Notes: generated from the letters alone by a model not told the origin. A DNA stretch of 16,331 nt from BS750m-G28 sp035527235 (GCA_035527235.1 DATLAV010000056.1:1-16331), one strand, 5' to 3'; positions 1 through 6,850 are shown, counted from the stretch's first letter. Translations and numbers: made by a program.

Positions 1-707
1 TCGTGACGCTGCTCTCCGTCTTCCTCCAGTGGAGGTACATCTCCGAGACCATGCAGGTATCCACGGGGGATGAGTTGGAAGAGAAGATCGAGAGGAGGTC
101 CTTCTTGGAAAGCCTGCGTCACCTCCCTAGGGACGTCTGGATCCTTAGCGTCATCCTCGGCGTCAGCGCCTTCTCCCTGAGGCTCTTCTCCTCGTTCACC
201 GTCATCTATGCCGTAGAGATCGTCGGCCTCTCCACCACCCAGTGGGGGCTCCTGGGCACTATCGCGAACATCGTCGCCATCGTCTTCAGCATCCCCGGCG
301 GCAGGATCGCCGACAGGCTGGGCAAGAGGGTCGGCATACTCCTGAGCAGGGTCCCCACGGCCCTCGCCCCCCTCGGGTACACCCTCTCTAGCAGCTTCCT
401 CCACCTGGCCGCCGTGAGGACCATCTCGGGACTGGGCTCCGGCTTCGGCGCCGACCTATACGGGGCCCAGGGGGGACCCCTCTGGCAGGCCCTCATCGTC
501 GACTACACTCCCAGGCAGGAGAGGGGCAGGATAATGGGAGTCATCGGCACCATCAAGAGCGTCCTCTCAGTGCCCGCCACATGGATCGGTGGCGCCCTCT
601 ACGACAACGTCTCCCCGGCGACCCCCTTCAGAGCCAGCTTCGTGATGGACGTTCTCGCCATCGCCATTTTCATCTTCGTTCTGAAGCCCCCGAAGAAACC
701 TGGCTAG
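1..707 (+). CDS. MFS transporter, C-terminal half (5' end outside window)
   Basis: The frame is open at the window edge, so only about 234 C-terminal residues are visible. They begin with the end of one membrane segment, then a charged loop (about residues 20-45, rich in E, K and R) that resembles the central cytoplasmic loop of a 12-helix major facilitator. About six hydrophobic segments follow. Residues 99-109 (GGRIADRLGKR) match MFS motif A, expected between helices 8 and 9. TPRQERGRIMG (169-179) matches the conserved loop before the last helix pair. The protein should be an inner-membrane secondary transporter, probably exporting or importing a small molecule. The substrate cannot be read from the sequence. 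The fold assignment is firm and the specificity unknown. The gene ends in TAG at 705-707, 72 bp before the next gene. Confidence 0.87.
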   Translation, partial: VTLLSVFLQWRYISETMQVSTGDELEEKIERRSFLESLRHLPRDVWILSVILGVSAFSLRLFSSFTVIYAVEIVGLSTTQWGLLGTIANIVAIVFSIPGGRIADRLGKRVGILLSRVPTALAPLGYTLSSSFLHLAAVRTISGLGSGFGADLYGAQGGPLWQALIVDYTPRQERGRIMGVIGTIKSVLSVPATWIGGALYDNVSPATPFRASFVMDVLAIAIFIFVLKPPKKPG

Positions 708-743
708 CCGAACTTCAACGGAGAGCATTACGATAGAATAACA

Positions 744-755
744 GAATATAAATAG
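744..755 (+). promoter_or_regulatory. TATA box for the DUF362 gene, predicting a leaderless mRNA
   Basis: AATATAAATAG lies in the short gap after the MFS gene, with a purine-rich stretch just upstream that could act as BRE. Its centre near 750 predicts transcription starting near 776, almost on the TTG start at 780. No Shine-Dalgarno motif precedes that start. Both facts fit a leaderless transcript. Confidence 0.55.
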
Positions 756-779
756 AGTCGGCGTGTTAACCCTCCCAAG

Positions 780-1607
780 TTGTTTTCAAAGGTAGCGGTC
801 GTAAAGGGAGAGAGGGGGCTGGATCCCGTCTACAAGGCCCTCGACCTGATTGAATACGCGGAAGCCCTCGAGCCCTGGGACACCGTACTCGTCAAGGTAA
901 ACCTCCTCACCTCCGACACATACGAGACGGGCGTCACCACCGACCCCATCGTCGTCGAGGCGATCCTCAACAGGGTGATAGCCCTCGGGAAGCGGGCCGT
1001 CGTCGTCGAGACCGAGGGGGGCACCACCTCGCCGGACACCGCCGTCGTGGAGACCGGGATGATGGAGGCCATCGACCGTCTCGGCGCTGAGTACCTCAAC
1101 ATGAGGAGGCTGGAGGAGAAGGTCACCCTCAAGGTGGAGAACCCGAGGGCCATCGACAGCTTCGAGGTCGCCAAGATCGCCACAGAGTCCGCCATCATAA
1201 GCGCCGCCTCCATGAAGACACTCCACCACACCTCCATCACTATGGGGCTCAAGAACATGTTCGGGATGCTCACCACGAGGCGTAAGTTCGGCTACCACGT
1301 TCACGGGATGAACGAGGTCATCCACGACATCTGCAGCACCCTCCCGCCGACCCTCACCGTCATCGACGGCTTCTACGGCAAGGAGGGGCGCGGGGCATTG
1401 GAGGGCAACCCTGTCAAGATGGACACCATCATCGCCAGCGCCGATCCCGTCGCCGCCGACGCCACCGGCGCAAGGGTCATAGGAATCGACCCCCAGACCA
1501 TCGACCACGTCAGGTGGCTCCACGAGAGCGGCGTAGGGGAGATCAATGACATCGAGGTCGTCGGCGATGGAATCGACGCCGTCTACAGGAAGTGGAACAG
1601 GGGTTAG
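780..1607 (+). CDS. DUF362 domain-containing protein
   Basis: This 275-aa protein has the features of the DUF362 family (PF04015). These are an N-terminal SKVAVVKG strand, a VLVKVNLL segment (36-43), VTTDP (52-56), a KTLHHTSITMGLKNMFG stretch near 145, and a C-terminal DGFYGKEGRGALEGNP followed by a DPVAADATG segment. Many DUF362 proteins carry two 4Fe-4S ferredoxin motifs at the C-terminus. This one ends without them and has almost no cysteine. The biochemical role of the family is not established for this form. The start used is TTG, chosen because the conserved N-terminal strand begins immediately and a TATA box sits at the leaderless distance. It is a single gene, separated from the upstream MFS gene by a promoter and followed by a T-run. 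Family assignment is confident and function unknown. Confidence 0.85.
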   Translation: MFSKVAVVKGERGLDPVYKALDLIEYAEALEPWDTVLVKVNLLTSDTYETGVTTDPIVVEAILNRVIALGKRAVVVETEGGTTSPDTAVVETGMMEAIDRLGAEYLNMRRLEEKVTLKVENPRAIDSFEVAKIATESAIISAASMKTLHHTSITMGLKNMFGMLTTRRKFGYHVHGMNEVIHDICSTLPPTLTVIDGFYGKEGRGALEGNPVKMDTIIASADPVAADATGARVIGIDPQTIDHVRWLHESGVGEINDIEVVGDGIDAVYRKWNRG

Positions 1608-1625
1608 TAATCGAGTCCCGACCCA

Positions 1626-1634
1626 GGTTTTTAT
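1626..1634 (+). terminator. T-run terminator after the DUF362 gene
   Basis: A T5 run (1628-1632) follows the TAG stop by about 20 nt. Archaeal RNA polymerase often stops at short U-runs without a hairpin. A longer AT-rich near-palindrome at about 1703-1725 gives T-runs on the opposite strand and may end the converging 114-aa gene. Confidence 0.35.
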
Positions 1635-1745
1635 CCTAAGAAACTAGATATGACTTCACAAGACACGTAATTGTTAATGGCAGATGATTAATACTGAAAG
1701 ATATTATTTTATTTAAAATAAAAAAGCGCATTGATTATAGTCGAT

Positions 1746-2090
1746 TTACGGACGTCGGTCCATTGAGACGCCAAGATCGATCTCTAGTTCTTTTTTCTCT
1801 TCGCTGAGTTTCCTAAAGCTATTCATAATTCCCTTGATGTATGCAATATTAAATAGCTCCTCTAGATCGGAGTACTTAAAACGATACTGATTGAAGGCTG
1901 GAACATCCTCGAGGTCCGAGAAAGCTATCTTGCTCTCCGACCAGTACTGCCCATCGAGTTCGTTCCTTAAGCCCTTGCTGAAGTTTTGCATATTATTCCA
2001 GACATTATGTAGTATCTGCTTCATCTCATCGTACTCTTGAGTAACCTGTCTCAGCCTGAGCAGTTTCTTGGTCTCCGCGTCAATGGACAC
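1746..2090 (-). CDS. Unrecognised 114-aa protein, helical, in a low-GC island
   Basis: I do not recognise this protein. It is mostly charged and predicted helical: an N-terminal stretch rich in K, L, Q and E, a central part with several aromatic residues (W, Y and F in the QYWSES and YRFKYS segments), and a C-terminal KLSEEKKELEIDL helix that could form a coiled coil. There is no signal peptide or membrane segment. The start is GTG at 2088-2090, supported by a GGTGA Shine-Dalgarno motif (minus strand, 2095-2099) four nucleotides upstream. The gene is visibly more AT-rich than its neighbours and uses more A/T-ending codons, as do its flanks from about 1620 to 2272. It may be lineage-specific or recently acquired. 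It stands alone, converging on the DUF362 gene. Coding status is fairly likely; function unknown. Confidence 0.65.
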   Translation of the reverse strand: MSIDAETKKLLRLRQVTQEYDEMKQILHNVWNNMQNFSKGLRNELDGQYWSESKIAFSDLEDVPAFNQYRFKYSDLEELFNIAYIKGIMNSFRKLSEEKKELEIDLGVSMDRRP

Positions 2091-2224
2091 GAGGTCACCC
2101 GATTTAACCCTTTAAATGATATTAAAAAGTTTGAACTATTAGTAATATATAATGTTGTTCCATCTTTTGACCTTCCTCCTTAATGTAAAATAATGATCTA
2201 TTCTGCTAAATGCGTTATATTTAT

Positions 2225-2242
2225 TAAAAAAAATCGTAAAAA
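2225..2242 (-). terminator. T-run terminator downstream of metFV
   Basis: On the minus strand the region after the metV stop reads through a T5 run (2238-2242) and then a T8 run (2226-2233). This is a good archaeal U-rich terminator for the metF-metV transcript. Confidence 0.5.
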
Positions 2243-2272
2243 CGTGTACTGAAATTTAACCCCTCTCACTGA

Positions 2273-2908
2273 TCAGAATTTGTATTCAGTTGTCTCCGTC
2301 TTCTTGTTGTGATCTCTCGGGAGCCTGAATCTGGTGAAGAGATCGAGCCTATCTTGCTTCTTCAGTCTGTCGTAGATGAGTATCCAGGCGCAGTCGTTCA
2401 AGTAATTGCCAACCTCGCACTTACCGTCGACCTGACCTCCACAGGGTCCGTTGAGCAGGCCCTTGGGACATCTGGTCACCGGGCAGATGCCCCCTGTCTC
2501 ATCGAGGATGCAGTCGCCACATGCCCTGCACATGTCCCTGTAGCTGCCGATCCTCTCCGTCTCCCCTATGAACAGGGTGTCGAGGGCAGGGAGAACGACC
2601 TTCCCCGTGTACTCGCCGATCGTCTGGACCCCCGTACCGCATGCCATCACTAAGACAGCATCCGCCCTCTTGATCGCGTCCCTGAAGCCTTTCAAGTCCC
2701 TCCGGACGATCCTGATGTCGCAAGGCTCCTCGATCATGGTTGAGCCAACGACTTTGTCCCCCAGTATCTTTGAAAATTCGGCGACCTGCTCTTCTCCCCC
2801 CGACTTGCAGCTGGTGGCGCAGGTCCCGCAGCCGACGATGAATATCTTGTCGAAGGGTTCCGTCAGCTCTTTCATCTTCTCAGCGGTCTTCTGCCGAGTG
2901 ATTATCAT
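2273..2908 (-). CDS. metV: MetV-type methylenetetrahydrofolate reductase C-terminal partner
   Basis: This 211-aa cysteine-rich protein matches MetV, the MTHFR C-terminal domain family, which partners MetF in Wood-Ljungdahl acetogens. Thirteen cysteines are visible. They include CGTCATSC (27-34), C63, C90, CRACGDC (127-133), then CPVTRC (142-147), a GPCGG turn (C156), C164 and C173. This pattern suggests metal or Fe-S cluster binding that feeds electrons to the MetF flavin. In acetogens MetV is required for methylene-THF reduction and links MetF to other electron carriers. In an archaeon the carrier could instead be tetrahydromethanopterin; that is inference. It lies six nucleotides after the metF stop on the same strand, so the two should be cotranscribed and act as a complex. 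The ATG is at 2906-2908, with a G-run about seven bases upstream as a weak ribosome site. Confidence 0.88.
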   Translation of the reverse strand: MIITRQKTAEKMKELTEPFDKIFIVGCGTCATSCKSGGEEQVAEFSKILGDKVVGSTMIEEPCDIRIVRRDLKGFRDAIKRADAVLVMACGTGVQTIGEYTGKVVLPALDTLFIGETERIGSYRDMCRACGDCILDETGGICPVTRCPKGLLNGPCGGQVDGKCEVGNYLNDCAWILIYDRLKKQDRLDLFTRFRLPRDHNKKTETTEYKF

Positions 2909-2914
2909 CCGTGG

Positions 2915-3847
2915 TTACCCCCGTATCTCCCTGAGGAGGGGCTCGAATATTCTCTCGTAGAAGACGGCCATCACGTGGATGCCAGCCGCCTTGGTTGTCT
3001 TCTTTATCTCCCTTAAGAAGGGGCCGTAGAACTCCAGGTTCACCTCGTCGTAGAGGGCGTGCCTCCTCTCCCTGTCGGGCTCCTCCTTGCACTTCTTCAT
3101 CGCCTCCAGTAGCTCTCCGGGTATGTGAACGCCGGGTATGAACTTGTCGAAAAAGTCAGCTATCCCGTAGGACTTGAGGGGGAAGACGCCGATCAGGACC
3201 GGCGTGCCATATCTCTCCATCTCACTGAGGAAGCTCTTGGCGACCTCTATGTCGAAGACGGTCTGGGTCTGGATGAAGTCAATCCCAATCTCGATCTTCC
3301 TGGCTATCTTCAGGATCTCGGGCTCCAGGGGGTTCGCGTTAGGGTTGGCCCCGATGCCCACGTTGATGTCGACCTTCCCCTGAATCTCGTTCCCCTGGAG
3401 GTCGACGCCCTCATCGATCATCTTGTGAAGGAGGTAAACGAGCTGAGCGGAGTCCAGATCGTAGACGGTCTTCGCCCCGCGGTTGTCCCCCAGCAGCGGG
3501 TGATCCCCCGAGATAGCTAGGATGTTCTTCAGGCCGAGGTGAGACGCCGCCAGGACGTCGGAGGTGAGGGCTAGCCTGTTTCTGTCCCGGGTGGTCATCT
3601 GGTAGATCGTCTCTAGGCCGACCTCCCTCTGCACGATATATGAGGGGATCAGTGAGTTCATGAAGGCGTAGGCGAGGGGGTTGTCCGTGACGTTGGCAGC
3701 TACGATGTAGGGCTTCATGGCTCTGGCGCTCTCGATGATCTCTTCGAGGCTCGTGGTCTTCTCTGGCTCAAGCTCGCCGGTGAGGGTGAAGCCTCCTCTC
3801 CTCAGCTCCTGTACAAGGTTGCTGTGCGCGGGGCGTTCAACAGTCAT
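2915..3847 (-). CDS. metF: Methylenetetrahydrofolate reductase (MetF), TIM-barrel catalytic subunit
   Basis: This 310-aa protein is the length of a MetF TIM barrel. It shows the expected order: a GELEPEK segment near the N-terminus (substrate/flavin side), a NVTDNP segment, LTSDVLAASHLGLKNILAISGDHP (about residues 93-116), then VGIGANPNANP, DFIQTQTVFD and GVFPLKS. The last two are typical of the barrel's C-terminal half. The reaction is reduction of methylene- to methyl-pterin using a flavin. The pairing with metV directly downstream shows it belongs to the MetFV type rather than the stand-alone NADH type. No archaeal Mer gene is in the window. The ATG at 3845-3847 is preceded by GGAG (3858-3861, minus) and a TATA box at 3886-3894. 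A role in an acetyl-CoA pathway is inferred from family and neighbours. Confidence 0.92.
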   Translation of the reverse strand: MTVERPAHSNLVQELRRGGFTLTGELEPEKTTSLEEIIESARAMKPYIVAANVTDNPLAYAFMNSLIPSYIVQREVGLETIYQMTTRDRNRLALTSDVLAASHLGLKNILAISGDHPLLGDNRGAKTVYDLDSAQLVYLLHKMIDEGVDLQGNEIQGKVDINVGIGANPNANPLEPEILKIARKIEIGIDFIQTQTVFDIEVAKSFLSEMERYGTPVLIGVFPLKSYGIADFFDKFIPGVHIPGELLEAMKKCKEEPDRERRHALYDEVNLEFYGPFLREIKKTTKAAGIHVMAVFYERIFEPLLREIRG

Positions 3848-3885
3848 GGATGGAGAACTCCAGATCAGTATGTTCCTTTTGGAGT

Positions 3886-3894
3886 GAATTTAAG
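3886..3894 (-). promoter_or_regulatory. TATA box of the metF-metV operon
   Basis: On the minus strand CTTAAATTC lies about 40 nt before the metF ATG. This predicts a start site near 3864 and a leader of about 17 nt that contains the GGAG ribosome site. Confidence 0.4.
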
Positions 3895-3956
3895 GGTTAT
3901 CTGGGGTAAAAATTAGATCTTGAGAAGCTTGCAGTGCTCAATATTATGGGGGTCTA

Positions 3957-5210
3957 TCATGCCTCGAGCTTCTCCTTGACCTTGTCCAGTATCTCGTCGG
4001 CGACGTCCCTCTTACTCCTGAGGGTGACGTGCGTCACCTCGCCCGATTTCTCGATGATGAACACCTCGTTGGTATCGGTTCCGAAGCCCACCCTGTCCCT
4101 GGAGACGTCGTTGGCGACGATGAGGTCCATGTTGGCCTCCCCCATCCTCTTCGAGGCCCTGCTCATGAGCTCCTCGTCGGTGATGTTGTACTCGGCCTTA
4201 AACCCGACCAGGTAAACGTCGGGGTCCACCTTCTTCACCTGCTCGATGATCTTGGGCACGGGAACCAAGTCGATTCCCCAGTGCTCCATCTTGGAGGGCG
4301 TCTTTCCCGCCTTGCGTTCCGCAGGTTTGTAGTCTGCAGCCGCTGCAGAGAGTATGGCGATGTCCTTCTTGCCGTCCTTCAGGGCTTCGACGACGGCGTC
4401 GAGCATCTCCTCGGTGGTCTCGACGTTCATCACCTTTGCGCCCGCCGGTGGAGCCGCCTTACCCGGACCGTATACGAGGGTAACCTTCGCCCCTCTGCTC
4501 ATTGCGGCCTCTGCGATGGCGACGCCCATCTTTCCCGAGCTGGGGTTGGATATGAACCTGAATCCGTCAATGTACTCCCGGGTCGGACCGCCCGTGACGA
4601 CTATGCTCAACCCTTCGAGGTCCCCTGACGATGAAAGCCTCTTGACTACTGCTCCGACGATCTCTGCGGTCCCAGGGATCTTTGCCTTGCCCTCCTCGAA
4701 CCGGGGCATCAGTACCTCGACCCCTATCCCCCTGAGCTTCTCGATGTTCTCGACGACGATGGGGTGCCTATACATCGACTCGTGCATAGCCGGGGCAATG
4801 ATGATGGGGATGTCCGCACCGATGGCAGTCGTCAGGAGAGTGGTCACCGGCGTGTCGTCGATGGCCATAGCGGCCTTCCCGATGGTGTTGGCGGTGCTCG
4901 GGGCGACGAGTATAAGATCGGCATTCGCCGGGTGGTCCCCGCCGAGGGTGACGTGCTCGATCTGCCCCGTGAGCTCTGTAACGACCGGGTTGCCCGTCGA
5001 CCACTCCATCATGTAGGGGTGAACGATCTTCTGGGCCATTGTAGTCATCACGGTGTAGACCTCGGCGCCCTGGCGCATCAGCTCCCGGGCTATCTCGGGG
5101 CTCTTGATGGCGGCGACGCTCCCCGTCATGCAGAGAACGATCCTCTTCCCCTTCAGGGAGTCCCCCTTGGTCCCGATTATCTGCTTGGACGTGTGATCGC
5201 CGAAAGACAT
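3957..5210 (-). CDS. coaBC: Bifunctional phosphopantothenoylcysteine synthetase/decarboxylase (CoaBC)
   Basis: This is a 417-aa two-domain enzyme of CoA synthesis. It joins 4'-phosphopantothenate to cysteine using CTP (CoaB) and decarboxylates the product (CoaC, FMN-dependent). The CoaC part (about 20-190) has the TGSVAAIKS flavin loop (29-37), a histidine in IEHVTL (H86) matching the catalytic His, VAPSTANTIGK and PAMHESMY (140-147). The CoaB part (about 200-417) has GGPTREYIDG (207-216), NPSSGKMG (222-229), AAAADYKP (289-296) and ANDVS (366-370). All key segments are present and the length is normal. The N-terminal 18 or so residues before the flavin fold are not conserved, so a later start is possible. 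ATG 5208-5210 fits a TATA box at 5241-5250, giving a near-leaderless message. It is followed by a T5 run at 3908-3912. Confidence 0.95.
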   Translation of the reverse strand: MSFGDHTSKQIIGTKGDSLKGKRIVLCMTGSVAAIKSPEIARELMRQGAEVYTVMTTMAQKIVHPYMMEWSTGNPVVTELTGQIEHVTLGGDHPANADLILVAPSTANTIGKAAMAIDDTPVTTLLTTAIGADIPIIIAPAMHESMYRHPIVVENIEKLRGIGVEVLMPRFEEGKAKIPGTAEIVGAVVKRLSSSGDLEGLSIVVTGGPTREYIDGFRFISNPSSGKMGVAIAEAAMSRGAKVTLVYGPGKAAPPAGAKVMNVETTEEMLDAVVEALKDGKKDIAILSAAAADYKPAERKAGKTPSKMEHWGIDLVPVPKIIEQVKKVDPDVYLVGFKAEYNITDEELMSRASKRMGEANMDLIVANDVSRDRVGFGTDTNEVFIIEKSGEVTHVTLRSKRDVADEILDKVKEKLEA

Positions 5211-5240
5211 ATAATTTCGTTTGCCTAGGTCGAGTTAAAG

Positions 5241-5250
5241 GTTAATAAAC
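5241..5250 (-). promoter_or_regulatory. TATA box for coaBC
   Basis: GTTTATTAAC on the minus strand is centred about 36 nt before the coaBC ATG, predicting a leader of roughly 10 nt. The same core (GTTTATTAAAC) precedes the upstream 52-aa gene, which supports both as promoters. Confidence 0.5.
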
Positions 5251-5283
5251 GCTTTCATGTGCGTTGAACGCCAACTTTCGGAG

Positions 5284-5442
5284 TTATGCGAGGGCGTTGA
5301 CCTTCTCGTCTAGCTCGTTGAGCCTCTCCTCGATCTCCTCGAACTTATCCTCGATGGCTTCCATCTTCTCTAGGATCGTTTTGACTTCCATCTCGAAGTC
5401 CACCAGTTTCCTTTCGAGGCTCATCTCATCGACTCCTTTCAT
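5284..5442 (-). CDS. Small 52-aa coiled-coil protein
   Basis: An intact small frame on the minus strand encodes 52 residues, starting MKGVDEMSLERKLVDF and ending NELDEKVNALA. From residue 8 the sequence is one continuous acidic helix with hydrophobic residues at heptad-like spacing (V, M, V, I, L, M, I, F, I, L, L, V). This is a clear coiled coil that probably oligomerises. There is no membrane segment. A GTTTATTAAAC box at 5459-5469 would place transcription start on the ATG at 5440-5442, favouring a leaderless start. An internal ATG at 5422-5424 (46 aa) has GGAG nine bases upstream and is the alternative. It lies between coaBC and the deaminase, in the same direction. Codon choice resembles the neighbouring genes, so it is probably real. 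Function unknown. Confidence 0.68.
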   Translation of the reverse strand: MKGVDEMSLERKLVDFEMEVKTILEKMEAIEDKFEEIEERLNELDEKVNALA

Positions 5443-5458
5443 GTTCTAAAAAAATGAA

Positions 5459-5469
5459 GTTTAATAAAC
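5459..5469 (-). promoter_or_regulatory. TATA box for the 52-aa coiled-coil gene
   Basis: GTTTATTAAAC on the minus strand is about 22-25 nt upstream of the ATG at 5442, the spacing expected for a leaderless transcript. Confidence 0.5.
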
Positions 5470-5496
5470 TTATCTCAGTGGAGACCCCTCTCCAGG

Positions 5497-5997
5497 TCAG
5501 GCTCTGGAGTCGCGAGCCTTCGCGTACTCCACCATATACCATGTGGTGTCCTCGTTGATCCAGTCCTCGACAGCGTAGTGAACAGGCTTCTCGTTGTCGT
5601 CAAGAACGATGACCTCGGCGATCTCCGAGTTTATTATCTTCCTCTTGCACCTCTGGCAGGGGACCGCCTTCGTATGGTTGCCGTTCGGGTCGAAGCCAGC
5701 GAGGTAGAGCCTCGCGCCGATCCTGTCTGTCCTGTTTGAGTTGATGATGGCGTTCTCCTCGGCGTGTACCGCGGGGCAGTAGTCGTAGGCCCTGTCCTTG
5801 GGGAGGTCCATCTCGTTCTTGATGCAGCCCACCTCCATGCAGTTGACGACGCCCTTCGCCGGCCCGTTGTATCCCGTGCCGACGATGGTGTTGCTCTTGA
5901 CGATGACCGCCCCGAACTTCCGCCTCAGGCAGGTGGAACGGGCCGCCACAGCGAGGGCGATCTTCAGGAAGTACATCGTCTTGTCAGGTCTCTCCAT
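5497..5997 (-). CDS. dCMP/CMP deaminase family protein
   Basis: This 166-aa zinc-dependent deaminase of the cytidine/deoxycytidylate deaminase fold has its catalytic signature at VHAEENAI (77-84: zinc-binding His78 and proton-shuttling Glu80) and PCQRC (113-117), which supplies two zinc cysteines. The N-terminal ARSTCLRRKFGAVIV and TGYNGP segments, and extra cysteines at 53, 58 and 74 just before the HAE motif, match dCMP deaminase/ComEB-like proteins. Those convert dCMP to dUMP for thymidylate synthesis. Substrate assignment within the superfamily is less sure than the fold. ATG 5995-5997 is used. A TATA-like CTTTTAAGG (6029-6040, minus) predicts a short leader. Two copies of a 10-bp repeat lie further upstream (see 6059-6095). 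The 52-aa gene follows after 54 bp. Confidence 0.88.
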   Translation of the reverse strand: MERPDKTMYFLKIALAVAARSTCLRRKFGAVIVKSNTIVGTGYNGPAKGVVNCMEVGCIKNEMDLPKDRAYDYCPAVHAEENAIINSNRTDRIGARLYLAGFDPNGNHTKAVPCQRCKRKIINSEIAEVIVLDDNEKPVHYAVEDWINEDTTWYMVEYAKARDSRA

Positions 5998-6028
5998 GCC
6001 AGGTCACTGCATTCTCTGGACGCAGCTC

Positions 6029-6040
6029 CCTTAAAAGATG
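6029..6040 (-). promoter_or_regulatory. TATA box for the deaminase gene
   Basis: CATCTTTTAAGG on the minus strand is centred about 38 nt before the ATG, predicting transcription start near 6009 and a leader of about 12 nt. Confidence 0.4.
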
Positions 6041-6058
6041 GTGCCGGGATAAAACCTC

Positions 6059-6095
6059 AGGTTTGATCCGTTTTTAAGGTCTTAGAGGTTTGATC
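6059..6095. repeat. 10-bp direct repeat AGGTTTGATC, two copies 27 bp apart
   Basis: AGGTTTGATC occurs exactly at 6059-6068 and 6086-6095. Each copy is followed within a few bases by a TATA-like stretch on the plus strand (TTTTTAAG at 6071 and CTTTTATAG at 6101). The pair also lies just upstream of the deaminase promoter on the minus strand. It could be a regulator site, but no regulator is known for it. Confidence 0.4.
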
Positions 6096-6357
6096 ACTCG
6101 CTTTTATAGGGGTTTCCTTATAATGAGAGATGTTTTCTGTTGCTTTTTACTAGATATTTTCCACTCTCGGCCTTCTCCATCTTTCTATATGTATTTTCCT
6201 GAATCCGACCACCATGCCTGGTTTTTAATATATTACAGTAAAATGGTCGTGGTTATTAATGGATGAAATAGCATCTTCCTGTTAATGGGATAGGATCCAA
6301 ATTGATTATGGTGGTCTATGTATAACCTACAAGTCCGAAGTCAAATTTACTCCGAAG
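6096..6357. other. AT-rich intergenic region without a convincing gene
   Basis: About 260 bp, part of a 360-bp gap between the deaminase and the 106-aa gene. It is AT-rich with TATA-like stretches (6103-6109, 6226-6232) and a 9-bp inverted repeat, GACCACCAT at 6207-6215 and ATGGTGGTC at 6308-6316. The only frame of note is a 47-codon one from ATG 6123, whose composition does not look like the neighbouring proteins. No RNA gene was recognised. Confidence 0.5.
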
Positions 6358-6678
6358 GTGGTGAACTTGAGTTCAGAAGGGAAGCTGGAAAGCCTGGCCG
6401 ATGGGGAGCGATCCTCGTCGGCTACAAGAGTCGATCCCCTGGCGAGACTCTATCAGATGGATGAGATCGAGTGCACGCCGCAGGACAGGGAGAGTCTGCT
6501 GCTGATCACACGCCTGCTGGACAACGTGGAGGAGTTCTACGCCCTCAGGGAGCAGCTCATTGACATCATGGCCACCGACGAGATGGCTGGAGGCAAGATA
6601 CTGAATCTATTCAACGCGATGATCCAGGCGCTCAAGGTTGAGCAGAGCTACCTCGGCAAGATCGATCCCGTTCTATGA
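6358..6678 (+). CDS. Unrecognised 106-aa helical protein
   Basis: I do not recognise the family. The first 30 residues are polar and probably disordered (rich in S, E, G, D and R). The rest is predicted helical with regular hydrophobic spacing (LLLITRLLDNVEEFYALREQ and ILNLFNAMIQALKVEQSYLG). It ends in GKIDPVL. It is soluble, with no cysteine cluster, signal peptide or membrane segment; a single cysteine (C39) is present. Composition and GC-ending codons match the genome's other genes, which supports coding. The frame is open upstream to TAA near 6283 but holds no ATG, GTG or TTG there, so the start is GTG at 6358 or the next GTG at 6361. It stands alone between a long gap and the converging tRNA-Ile. 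Function unknown; a small helical regulatory or scaffold protein is only a guess. Confidence 0.7.
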   Translation: MVNLSSEGKLESLADGERSSSATRVDPLARLYQMDEIECTPQDRESLLLITRLLDNVEEFYALREQLIDIMATDEMAGGKILNLFNAMIQALKVEQSYLGKIDPVL

Positions 6679-6743
6679 TGCATGTTCAATCACATACTTC
6701 ACCATGCACACGCAGGAGCGACAGTAGTACAAAGATTTCGCGA

Positions 6744-6821
6744 TGGTGGGCCCGGTGAGATTTGAACTCACGATCTTCTGATTATCAGTCAGACGCTTTA
6801 GCCGTGCTAAGCCACGGGCCC
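6744..6821 (-). tRNA. tRNA-Ile (anticodon GAT), CCA encoded
   Basis: A complete cloverleaf folds on the minus strand. The acceptor GGGCCCG pairs with CGGGCCC, the D stem GCTT with AAGC, the anticodon stem TCTGA with TCAGA, and the T stem GTGAG with CTCAC around TTCAAAT. The seven-base anticodon loop CTGATAA gives anticodon GAT, which reads AUC/AUU isoleucine codons. The mature body is 75 nt (6747-6821). Discriminator A is followed directly by encoded CCA (6744-6746). No intron is present. A TATA box lies about 30 nt upstream at 6851-6860. Confidence 0.97.
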
Positions 6822-6850
6822 ACTGCACAACTTTTCATGCCGTATCCCCA

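Noticed and set aside
786..1523. Long minus-strand frame opposite the DUF362 gene
   Set aside because: It is an antisense shadow caused by GC-rich third positions; the plus-strand protein has clear family motifs.
6123..6266. 47-codon plus-strand frame from ATG 6123 in the AT-rich gap
   Set aside because: It is rich in C, F, Y, H and W with A/T-ending codons, has no ribosome site, and looks like chance open sequence.
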